DNA of 64,000 nt. Source: Xestospongia bergquistia (Eukaryota > Porifera > Demospongiae > Haplosclerida > Petrosiidae). Shown one piece after another: positions 26,065 through 37,128 of this stretch. Both the position numbers and the translations under genes were made by a program. The stretch is from positions 2,393,501 through 2,457,500 of the forward strand of contig OZ014414.1 of the NCBI GenBank assembly GCA_963965975.1, in the 5' to 3' direction. The stretch's first letter is position 1. Each line of letters starts with the position of its first letter. The notes under the pieces were generated by a model, which worked only from the letters and a program-made list of their open reading frames with translations, did not search any database and was not told the DNA's origin.

Positions 26065-26290
26065 GATAGCTGTTTATATTCTGGTTGTCTTTAAGTTTAG
26101 TATAATATGAACTTGGATTAGTTATGAGTTAATAATGACTACCACTCCCTATAAATTTGCCATCTGAGAACAAAGATTTCATCAGCACCAATAATTGTAG
26201 ATCTATTGGGCAATTATGATAGAAGTCTTCTCTTGTGTGATTCTTTTTACAGCATTTACTATGTGGTTGTGTAAAGAATGTTAATAGTTC
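26065..26290 (-). pseudogene. Relic of the ABCB7 last exon (first of three)
   Basis: Antisense matches the exon 35899-36114 (H-loop, D-loop-distal and C-terminal tail), with an indel in the [11 protein letters not shown] region and loss of the H-loop area. Adjacent upstream sequence 25630-26040 also matches 35490-35890. Confidence 0.75.
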
Positions 26291-26537
26291 ACAGTTAAGG
26301 CAACATTTTAAACCAGAATAGATGAAGGCTTCAATAGAGTGCTATATTTAATACGTATAGGATTTTAAATGCAATCTTTGATTTGGAATGTTATACATAA
26401 TATGTTTCATGTTTATAATGCAATATATAGTACAGTACATATAAATACCTGCACATTGAAACCACCTCCAGAAAACTTGCTTATAATATCCATCATCACA
26501 AATGACATAGTGAAGATTTACATTTATATTCATAGCA

Positions 26538-26665
26538 AAGTGTGTTATACAATTACATTGACATGCTGCTGTTGAGCTTTCTTGACTAATAAGTTTACGC
26601 CTATTAGTGTTCCATTAACCATTGGTAACATTATATCAGATCTAATAGGAAATATAACACTTATT
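26538..26665 (-). pseudogene. Relic of the adhesion GPCR GPS exon (first copy)
   Basis: Aligns with 22867-22993: the codons for the GPS cysteines and the acceptor-side sequence remain (CTTGACTAATAAG, ATCTAATAGGA.ATA), but a GGTGATC to ATACAATT-type change removes the HLT cleavage site and flanking exons are missing. Confidence 0.75.
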
Positions 26666-27069
26666 ATATTACTAAAAGTATTATACATCAATACAAAGTA
26701 GTAAGCATTCACTCTGTACATGCAATGTATAGTATAATATATAATATTGCTTAAAGGTCTGATCAATGTTTACTTGACCCTTTGAACCCCACACTCCCTG
26801 ACATTTAGATGGAAAAGAATTTAGGGAATCAGGAATCAAAACTACTACAACATTTAACCTCTCATTCAAACATACAAAGATGGAGACAGATAAGGTTACT
26901 AGATAAAGATCAATAGTAAACAAATGTGTATGTACATGTACAATTAATGTGTAAACTGAAATAGTACTGTATTATGTGAATCAAAGCAATAACATATCTA
27001 TGTATTGTCTACTGACCAAAGTGAAAATTAAAAATGTATTATAATAGTAACTTAAGGTGTATGGGTAGC

Positions 27070-27290
27070 CATTTTATTCTGGTTGACCCAAAGTTCAGTA
27101 TAATAATTATGAGCTAGGATTAGTTGTGAGTTAATAATGACTGCCACTCCCTATAACTTTGCCATCAGAGAGAACAAAGACTTTATCAGCATTAATAATA
27201 GTAGAGACTATGGGCAATGAAGATAGAAGTCTTCTCTTGTGTGATTCATTTTACAGCATTTACTATGTGATTGTGTAAAGAATGTTAATA
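27070..27290 (-). pseudogene. Relic of the ABCB7 last exon (second of three)
   Basis: Same exon as the copy 1 kb upstream, with independent small indels. Closer to the intact exon in the VNQNKMA tail. No associated NBD exons. Confidence 0.75.
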
Positions 27291-27550
27291 GTTCACAGAT
27301 AAGGCAACATTTTAAACCAGAATAGATGAAGGCTTCAATAGAGTGCTATATTTGTACATCATAATACGTATAGGATTTTAAATGCAATCTTTGATTTGGA
27401 ATGTTATACATAATATGTTTCATGTTTATAATGCAATATATAGTACAGTACATATGAATACCTGCACATTGAAACCACCTCCAGAAAACTTGCTTATAAT
27501 ATCCATCATCACAAATGACATAGTGAAGATTTACATTTATATTCATAGCA

Positions 27551-27678
27551 AAGTGTGTTATACAATTACATTGACATGCTGCTGTTGAGCTTTCTTGACT
27601 AATAAGTTTACGCCTATTAGTGTTCCATTAACCATTGGTAACATTATATCAGATCTAATAGGAAATATAACACTTATT
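27551..27678 (-). pseudogene. Relic of the adhesion GPCR GPS exon (second copy)
   Basis: Nearly identical to 26538-26665, being part of the same recent tandem duplication. Non-coding for the same reasons. Confidence 0.75.
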
Positions 27679-28095
27679 ATATTACTAAAAGTATAGTATT
27701 ATACATCAATACAAAGTAGTAAGCATTCACTCTGTACATGCAATGTATAGTATAATATATAATATTGCTTAAAGGTCTGATCAATGTTTACTTGACCCTT
27801 TGAACCCCACACTCCCTGACATTTAGATGGAAAAGAATTTAGGGAATCAGGAATCAAAACTACTACAACATTTAACCTCTCATTCAAACATACAAAGATG
27901 GAGACAGATAAGGTTACTAGATAAAGATCAATAGCAAACAAATGTGTATGTACATGTACATTTAATGTGTAAACTGAACTGTTACAATACAATCATTATC
28001 AGAATTCATTGAAAATAAAATATGTATTATGTGAATCAAAGCAATAACATATGTATGTATTGTCTACTGAGCAAAGTAAAATTAAAATGCATTAT

Positions 28096-28760
28096 AATAG
28101 TAACTTAAGGTAAATGGATAGCCATTTTATTCTGGTTGACCCAAAATTCAATATAATATGAACTAGGATTAGTTATGAGTTAATAATGACTACCACTCTC
28201 TATAACTTTGCCATTTGAGAGAACAAAGGTTTTATCAGTATCAATAATAGTAGAGGGTCTATGGGCAATGAAGAGATAAGTCTTCCCTTGTGTGATTCTT
28301 CTTACAACATTTAATATGTGCTATATAAAAGGGCAATGTTTTGCTGGATTGGTCTTAAATAATTTTCTTTTGAGCACCTGAATGTATTAAAACTCTATGA
28401 AACAACTTTCAACTTACACACTTAATACAACCAATTATTATCAATTTATTATAGTGACTACTAAACAGTAATATAAACTAACTAAGATATATAGACAGCA
28501 TCATGGCTTATTTGAACTGAATATTAAATTATGTGAAATTATAATGTATTATGTATTACTAATTTTTTGATTGCTATAGCAACATACAACCATAAGATCA
28601 TAATTATGATAATTGCTTAAATGTTAAAATTAGAATTCTTTAATTTTTTATATTCTGCATATCTAACTAATGTTGCATACTTGTTCATTGATAAAGTCTA
28701 AAGATGATGTTACCTCATCATATACTAATAGAGGTGCATAATTTGGAAAAATAGTTTGTA
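28096..28760 (-). pseudogene. Relic of the last two ABCB7 exons (third copy)
   Basis: 28110-28330 matches the final exon, 28335-28440 the adjoining intron (TTTTGCTGGATTG..TTAAAGAATTT-like), and 28680-28745 the Walker B/D-loop exon (TCTAAAGATGATGTTACCTCATCATATACTAATAGAGG antisense). Most of the coding frame is lost. Confidence 0.75.
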
Positions 28761-29352
28761 ACTCTAGCTCAGTGAAAATATCTACTAGACAGATCTTTTA
28801 GAAAGTGAACATACTTATGTAGTCCATCATACTATCAAACCCGTCACACTGGTATATTACAGCTAACAGAGAGAGGTGAACCAAAGCAGTTAACTTTTAG
28901 GCTCAATGCGCATGCCAAAATCATGCGAACTATGTACCTTCATTATGTATCTTATATAAATAAGTAATTATAATATAATACATATATCTTTAAGTATTAC
29001 GTATTTTCATGCAGTGAAATGAGCTTAATTCTTGAGACACTCTTAGAACCTCTACTTTGAATGTGTGCGCTTTTTATATCCAGATTTTTAAAATTAATTG
29101 GCTTCTTTGGTCCCGGGGTGAATGTTCATAGATCACGTGCGACGGCACCGTAGTCTATGAAATATTTGAAAAATTCTGGCGAAATATTGTCCTTTCCTTC
29201 TTTCAGAATCTCTCATCATTGTCAGTTCCTTGATGTTTTGTCGCGTACTCTCAGGAATAACTTGTGTTCACTTCAGGAATACTATAATTGATATATCACG
29301 CGCTTCATTAGGGCTATATTCGATACTTGACAAAACACGAAGTACATGCAGG
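28761..29352. other. 5' flank of the caspase-like gene
   Basis: Less AT-rich than its surroundings from about 29100 to 29300, including GATCACGTGCGACGGCACCG. This fits a promoter/5' UTR for the gene starting at 29353, though no defined element can be assigned. Confidence 0.35.
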
Positions 29353-30893
29353 ATGGAAGGTTAGGAATCTTCTTCATTTCATGATCTTTTAACTTGTCTT
29401 TATCTCAACCTCAGATCCTGTTCAGATATTGAATAGAGCTATAAACAACAACAAGGAAGCTATAGGAGTAGTAATTCTAGTCGATTTTAAAGAAAGAAAC
29501 TATGGTTTTTTCAATCATGGGCTACAGAAAGATATTAGAAAATGTCTAATGCTTTTAAAAATCTCAAATTTGCTGTTTGTGACTACTCAAAATATCAGCT
29601 AAAAAAAGCTGAAGTTAAGAAAATCATTAATGCAGCCTCTACGTACGAGTATCCTGACTCATTCCAATATATTTGCTTCTATTACACTGGTCATGGGGGT
29701 TGTTGTAATGGTGATCCCTTTATCTCGGACAAAAATAATGATCGAGTGTTTGTGATGAAAGAAATAGTGTCTCCTTTCTACTCAGAGAATGCTCAACATC
29801 TTGGACAACGCATCCGCCTCTTTTTTCTTGATTGCTGCTTGTCTAAACCATATGCATTGAAAAAGAGTCGCTCTGAAGAATCACCTTTATTACTATCTGC
29901 TCGAGGAAATTCTTTGATTGCATTTTCAACAGCAATGAAAAGTGACTCAAAACTAAATTGCAATGGAAGCTATTGGACTCACTTTTTGTCCAAAAATCTT
30001 ACATCAGATAAACCACTCTCAACAATACTTGATGTTACACATGAAGAAACAGTGACCTTTTGTAGGGAAAAGTTTAAGATACAAGAGGACATACAACGCC
30101 CTCATTATATGTCCTGTGTTGGACCTGTTCATCTGAAAAGTTAGTAATTCCTCTATAATATAAGTGTGTACACTGCATGTGTTCGTTTCAAGTTGAGAAT
30201 GAACGCTCAGTCTATAACTCTAGCTAGGAATGAGCTAGAGAGAAAAGTTATATACATTCATTCAAGTGTTTTTAATGATTTTCAATCAGGTCACATCACA
30301 AATATATAATATGCATACAGAAAGTAAACCTCAAATAAAGGAAATAAGCTTGTGGGCATTGAATAAACAGTTTATTAGATGCTTTCATATCTAATACTAT
30401 ATCAATATTATTATTGAATTTTGTAAAATTCTTTAAAGTTATCACAATGTCACATATATTGATCTTATGAAATGTTCATAAATTAATGTTTATGTAAGAT
30501 ATTATGTCTGAAAGTTTTTTAAGAATGAGACATTCTTGGCTAAGCTACCTGCTTGTACCAATTCTGCTATAACTTTTTATTATGCTCTTCAATTATTGTA
30601 TAAATTGACATTACTAATACAATACTTTATTTTGTATAGGTCAGGAAGTGTCTTTTAAGAAGAAAATGAAAATTAATGAAAAATCTGGTATATGAAGAAT
30701 TATCATTATTTATTTATTTCATACATATGTATGTATAAGTGATAAGCCTAGTAATTCAAAAGACGTTTGGTATATTTGCTAAATAATGTACTCATTTATT
30801 ATAGTATAAACTTAATTCTATGAACTTACCAGCTAGACAATTTTTTATTTCTAAAAAATTTCAGCCAAGGTATTTATTAATACAACTACTTGA
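29353..30893 (+). CDS. Caspase-like (p20-fold) cysteine peptidase gene with an apparent one-base frameshift
   Basis: Exons 29353-29359, 29415-~30142 (donor GTTAGT), 30640-30687 and 30865-30893 (stop TGA). The N-terminal frame (MEDPVQILNRA..GVVILVDF..NHGLQKDIRK) leads naturally into SNAFKNLKFAVCDYSKYQL, but the two are offset by one base at the A-run near 29537-29543. The domain has caspase p20 features: GLQKD..M..AF..L.F.V, a catalytic-His-type YYTGHGG near 29690, and a candidate catalytic Cys in FFLDCCLS near 29829. Without the shift, translation could start only at 29542, losing the first strand. Sponges carry large caspase-like families; this could be a real gene with a base error in the sequence, or a recent pseudogene. 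Its GHG and DCC dyad appear intact. Substrate unknown. Confidence 0.68.
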
Positions 30894-30943
30894 ATAACAA
30901 CAGATAGAAGTATATAGGAGTGAGAAACTCTTATGAAATTGAT

Positions 30944-31021
<78 letters not shown>

Positions 31022-31550
31022 GAGATATTATTACTAAGTTATAAATATTAATATCGTGGTTCAGCTTGTATGTGAATGTAGCACAACTCAGTAGGTGCAT
31101 TTTTATGAAAAGAAGCTCTTAATTAATCAACCATATGTCAGTTTCAAGTTCAATCCTCTTTTTTATCTTTTCTCTTTACACACTTTTGCTGATCATAGCA
31201 GTTGATGAAGTAGATTGATTGATTACAATAATCAATTGGATTGAATACAAAGTGAACTGAAAAAAGGATTTCATCATTTAAGATAAGGTCTTTGTTACAA
31301 ATGTTTCATCAATGTGATGTAAGTCCAAATCTAAATTCCTACAAAGCAAAAATAGTTTAAGTCATAGCCAACTAGTTGTATCTACAGTACACTACTTTTA
31401 GAGCCACTTTAGTAATTGAATCATAGCTTCAATTTACGCTATAAGCAGATACTATTTCAACTGAACTAACCCAGTCAGTTAGGTTGAAATAGTATCTGTC
31501 TCTCCTCATCATAGTTTCCATTATCAGACATAAAGTACAAAGAGTACATT
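30894..31550. other. Intergenic with a long (TA)n tract
   Basis: Contains a (TA)n microsatellite at about 30942-31017. The sequence near 31380-31500 includes an imperfect inverted repeat (CTATTTCAACTGAACTAACCCAGT / CAGTTAGGTTGAAATAGTATC). No gene recognised. Confidence 0.5.
30942..31017. repeat. (TA)n microsatellite
   Basis: Among the longest TA tracts in the window (about 75 bases with one phase slip), 50 bases after the caspase-like gene stop. Confidence 0.9.
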
Positions 31551-31990
31551 TTGGCTTCTATTTGGCTTAGAATGTGCTCATGGTAAATGATCAAATGTAA
31601 CTTCAACTCCCTTAAATAGTATAATTATTTTAAAAAAGTTTCAGCATCATACATTCCACTGGCAAGTCAAGACCATAAACTTATGATGGTGTCATCTCAT
31701 CTCCTTTACTATAGATAAAGATAGTAACATAAGATTTGTATACATTAAGAAATCAAACTGTAAACTCCCTAGTATACATGTACATACATGTAGTAGATAA
31801 AATGGTTGCAATAGAAATGTTGTCAGATAAGATCACTCTTGCTTAAAAATATATTATCAATTTAAGCTGTAAGCTATGTAATAAATAAGATATTTAGTGT
31901 TATACATGATAGTACAAACAAACAAAAATAGTCAGTTCATGTATTCATCTTATAATATTTGGGTTATATATACTTATGCCAGCATAGTGA
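31550..31990 (-). pseudogene. Non-coding duplicate of ABCB7-locus sequence
   Basis: 31555-31850 aligns with 35500-35800 (GPCR/ABCB7 spacer), while 31865-31985 aligns with 37540-37640 (intron of ABCB7). The juxtaposition shows a duplicate with an internal deletion removing the last exons. Confidence 0.6.
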
Positions 31991-34974
31991 CAAGTGTTCA
32001 TCTGGATTCATAGCTCTCTGCTCAACACACCACATAAAATGATAACCATGTTTTTTATGAAAGTTCTCTGATACAGAGGTTTAGAAATATTCACAAGACT
32101 CATCACTATTTTAAAATTGTACGTAATTATGCACATGTCTATGATATGTTACCTTAAAGTCATTGTTGTTATATAGTCATTAGCTCCCTTGATTTTGATC
32201 CTTTAATGCAATTCTGTCACATCATCTGACTATAACCTGATATATACTAAATACCTTAGGACCAATGTTTAGGGTTTCAGAGAAATACATTGATGCAGAT
32301 CTTCCATATAAGTAATTGTATACAAAAATATCATACTATAAATAGTTACCATTTCATAGAGAATACATATAATGACTGAGAGAGCTACCATGGAATTCTG
32401 TATATTTGGTATGTGTGTGTGTGTGAGAGAAAAAGAGAATAGTTAACAATAAAGATTGACAATAAATATCTCTTCGTCAGAATTAGCAATAAATACTTTT
32501 ACAGATGACTTAATAATATGATGTTGCTTCACCTATCAAGATCAATCCGATTACTAAATGACCACACCTATTAACTACCTCTTATATATATACATCCATC
32601 TGATTGTTAGTTGTTTCATTTATATATCTATCATTCTATTCTTCAACAAATCCATCAATCCATTCATTCACCCATCCATCAATCTATCTACACATACTGA
32701 CTTGCTTTCACCAAAATATCCATAGCAACCACTATAGCATCATTATCAAAGTGGATCCAATCTGCTGAGATATATCCATGTAACACTTGCTTTTTCAAGT
32801 ACTTCTTTCAACATAATTTAGGTGAAGATAGACCCTTATACTATACAAATGACAGATGATTATTGGTTGTTATATATGAAACATGATCATATTAATTTAC
32901 TACTTGAAGACAATTTTGCAGACTATATGTAGCAAGTTTAAAAGAGCTGTGTCTCTTCTAGTCATAGGACAAACACAATGACACATAACACAAGCTCATA
33001 TACAATGTAATTAAGTTTAAAATTATTTGTTTCATCTAATTATAAAATACTGTAGCCATTGCAATGATAGTCTTGTACCCAGACCTACAATGTTCCTAAT
33101 GACTGCTAGATAAAAATCAGAAAGAAGAGAATCTATTGGTTAATTATAAACTCAAGGCAAGAAATTACTGTAAAGTTAAAATCATTATATATACAAATAA
33201 TACAGTCATCAATATCCAGGTATATGTTATGTATAAGAATCATACACATAACTATGACACAACAAACTGAGCAGACTACAAAATATTATAACCTAGTCAA
33301 CACACTTGTCAATACACTTCTTACGATATTCCTGGCATAGCAAAGATGAAATAACAAATAGCTTATTCCTGTCTTATTCTATTGTAAACCTTGAAACCAC
33401 AAAGAAAACAAAATGGTATACACAGACATGTAACTTTAATTTTGTCTTCTGTAAGGGCACCTAGAATCATTAACTTCTTTCCATGATCATAAATTTTATA
33501 TAGGGTTTCCCCTATCAAAAATTAAATTTGTTCAAAACTTTCATACCAATTACACGTACTCTATTTTTAAATCCTACTGGTTACATTACACTTGTGGGTT
33601 CACCAAAATGTTAACCACAATAATGTTTATGAATTCTATTATAAATTTAATCCCCTGACAGAAATGAATTCAATTATCTTGAAACACACCTAACATATGC
33701 CACACCACCTAAGTAGTAAACTAGAACTATCACAAAGTAAATTATACTCTTCAAAAACAGTAGAAAATGTTTTTATAGCAATAATATGGAACATTTAAAA
33801 GAAAATAACAGCAACAAACTAGGAAGAACATTTAGGAATGAAATATAATAACAATCAAAACACTTGTCTCTAAAGTCGTGTTTCTCCATCTATATAGTGT
33901 ACCATAGTGTAGCATAGTGTACCATTCTTGTCAAAAAACAAGCTCAAAGTCATTGAACACTACTCATTCATGTTAAGATCTATAATTAAAGTTTGAGGTC
34001 TTATGTCAAATTGTAAATATAAATATGTTCACATAACTATATTGTGCCCCATTTTGAGTGGCAAATGACATAATCTAAATATTTAGAAAATAATTTATAT
34101 GATATCTCAATTAGTAATTATTGTGGTTCTATAACGTAAGTTGAGGGAAGATATTTTACTTTTTTATGACATGATGAACTTCATTATATAAATAACACAT
34201 ATTAAAGGACTTGTGGGTTTTAACATTTACAACTATTGCACATTCTCTAAGAAAGTAAACCATGGCTAGAATGTTTAATTAGTTTAAAATACCATTGAGT
34301 CGTAGATCATATTATAACCTTGGGAATGCCTCAGTCTATAACTTTTATTTACATCCTCATAAACACTTGTACACATGTTCTAACTGTCACTTGAGTTGTC
34401 AGAAACTATTATAGGACATAATATGGAGTTGATGGTATTATGTATCATATAATTGTATGTGTTTTGTGAAGTGACATTCAATGAAAACATATATTTAAAT
34501 TTAATTAACACACATATGTATTAATATATAACTAACTTATTCCTTGCACAGCAATGTCAGTTGGCATTATAATAGTTGCTGTGCTCCATTTTGAGTAGCA
34601 AATGATTTGCTGTGGCAAGTGAGAATTGCTCCATTAGCTGATAGCATGCTATTTAGTTACTTATTTTTTATGAAATTTCCAAATATAAGTGCTTTTGTCA
34701 AGCTTTCAATATATATATTTATTATTTAAGATATCTATAATTTATTGTAGTTTCAATATTTACATATTAATGCCTAAACTCAAATAATAAACAATACTTT
34801 TCAGGCATCATCAAAAAGATAGTGAAAAGAATAACAAACTGATACAAATTATAGGTAACCATTAACACAGCAAAGGATAAATTACACATGCAAGAAGAAG
34901 CTGTGTAAGTGAGAAAACTATCTATTGATATGTATGCACCTATTGTCATTATCTCAGTGTCAATCTTGTTCATT
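31991..34974. other. Intergenic, ~3 kb, no gene seen
   Basis: AT-rich without recognisable coding frames. Short ATCC/ATCA-type simple repeats lie near 32590-32700. A short segment (CCATTTTGAGTGGCAAATGA, 34050) recurs diverged near 34588. Possibly very old duplicate sequence. Confidence 0.4.
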
Positions 34975-35400
34975 AGTAAAGCAATAAGCTTCATTATCCC
35001 AGTTTCTATCTTGTTCACAAAGTCTGGTACCTGTAGAGAGAATTATTATGTGATAAGAGAAAAACTTAATTATTTACCATTAACTGTTCATCTGTAATAG
35101 TAGAAACCGGTCACATAATAACTTGATAGTTTCAATAAATATTGTATCAGTGGTACTCAGACTGGTTTACTTGATTCAGGAGCTACATAATGCCAATCAC
35201 ATGTCATACTAAGACTATTGTTTGATAACTTACATCAGTACTAGTTTCACTGGTCAAAATTGTATCAGTTGTTTAACATTGTTATTAACATTTATATTAG
35301 GACTGTTTGTATGTCAAATTGTATTGGTCAGGCTAGTCATGGACTCACTACTAGTTAAACCAGTGTAAACCTGTTTTAGTGGGTGTGATACTGGTCAAAC
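34975..35400 (-). pseudogene. Relic of adhesion GPCR stalk/HRM exons
   Basis: The piece 34975-35035 matches the HRM exon (24000-24053), 35078-35170 the HRM end of the large stalk exon, and 35215-35400 scattered Ser/Thr stalk sequence (matching 24300-24480). Frames are broken. It lies directly downstream of the intact ABCB7 gene, in the same relation as the intact GPCR to its ABCB7 relic. Confidence 0.72.
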
Positions 35401-35898
35401 AATATGATATGTCAATTGTAGTTATCTTTTGCAGTTTGTACTAACTATAATAATTATAAGCATGACAAACATAACATTAGAGGACAAAAACATATACTAA
35501 GGTGGAGCCTATAAGAATGTGTTTATGGTGAATGATCTAATGTAGCTTGAACTCCTTTAAATAATATTAATAGTTCTAGTATCATGCATTCCACAAATCA
35601 AGGCCTTTAAGTTATAACAGTGTCTTCTCATCTCCTTTACTATATAAAAAGATCAATAGCAAAGTAGCAGCATATCATTTGTACATAAAGGAATCAAACT
35701 ATAAGCTCCTAATATACATGTACATATATACATATGGATCAGTACATGTAGAAGATTAAATGGCAGCAATAGAAATGTTGTCAAATAAGATTATTCTTGT
35801 TTAAAAATATACTATGTGTGGATCAAAAATGATACATGTATGATTAAATCATTTACTAAACGAAATGAAAAGGTGAAATGTATTATAATAATATTAAC

Positions 35899-37062
35899 TT
35901 AAGGTATGTGGGTAGCCATTTTATTCTGGTTGACCCAAAGTTCAGTATAATATGAACTAGGATTAGTTATGAGTTGATAATGACTACCACTCTCTATAAC
36001 TTTGCCATCTGAGATAACAAAGATTTCGTCAGCATCAATAATAGTAGAGAGTCTATGAGCAATGAAGATAGAAGTTTTCCCTCGTGTGATTCTTCTTACA
36101 GCATTTAATATGTGCTATACAAAAAGAAAGTTATAACTTGAGCTTTTGCTGGATTGATTTTAAAGAATTTCCTTTTAAGCACCAGACTGTACTAACATTT
36201 TATAAAACAATTTCAACTATACACTTAATACATACTTGTTTGTATCAATGTGGCTATTTATTTGAACTTTAATTCTTTCTCTTAATGTAAGGATAGACAC
36301 GACTACATGAGAATATAATGTCAATAGGTTGGATATGAGAAAATAATACTAGAGTTAAGCCAATATCTTGATGTTATTACTGTGTTTGTGGTTACCAGAG
36401 TAGATGAAAGAAGGCTTTATTTAGAATATTACATTTCTACATAACATATCTAACTTGTCTTGTCTTAAGACATGACATAATTACTTGTTCAGTGATAGAG
36501 TCTAAAGATGATGTTGCCTCATCGTATATTAGTAGAGGTGCATTCTTTAGTACAGCTCTAGCAATAGCTACACGTTGTTTCTCTCCACCTGTAACAACAG
36601 GAAATATGTAGATAAATATTGATTTACACATACATAGTATATCTTTATGTGCTTAAAGACTCTTTCAACGTATATACTTGTATATTATATAGAGCTGCTA
36701 ATATTAAGTGTATATACATTATTATATGTGTGAGTATGTAGAATTATATCTGTGGTAACATTTAAGGATACCACATAATTGCTATAGATATTAATTACTA
36801 TATGTTCATATTGTTATATTGAAAAGAGTATGAGTTAATGATAAAGGTTACAGTAACAAAACGTAAATCTAACAGTCTAATATCAAATAGTTACATATAT
36901 TTGTACATTTCAGATATGATGGATGACAAAGTCTTAAGAAGTTTGAGATAATTATTATGATGAAGATTTTTATTATTATAATTATTCTGTTCCATTCTAT
37001 CAGAGTTTAAATATCCATTACATCTAAATGTGCAATATTGGATGCTTTCTTTGATTTGGAAA

Positions 37063-37128
<66 letters not shown>

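Larger units (their letters stand above)
26048..27990. repeat. Direct tandem duplication, ~1.01-kb unit, parts nearly identical
   Basis: The block 26220-26935 recurs at 27230-27955 with only a few differences (offset about 1013 bases). The flanking part 26048-26220 against 27055-27230 is clearly more diverged. Each unit holds an ABCB7 last-exon relic and a GPCR GPS-exon relic. Uneven identity within the unit suggests recent gene conversion or a recent second duplication; an assembly artefact is also possible. Confidence 0.85.

Noticed and set aside
26348-27588. Several ~60-70 codon open frames repeated at 26.4 and 27.4 kb
   Set aside because: They are identical only because of the 1-kb tandem duplication, occur on both strands, contain no domain, and overlap GPCR/ABC relics.
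31380-31500. Imperfect inverted repeat CTATTTCAACTGAAC..
   Set aside because: Short and AT-rich, without flanking duplication; could be the edge of a small MITE but not enough to call.
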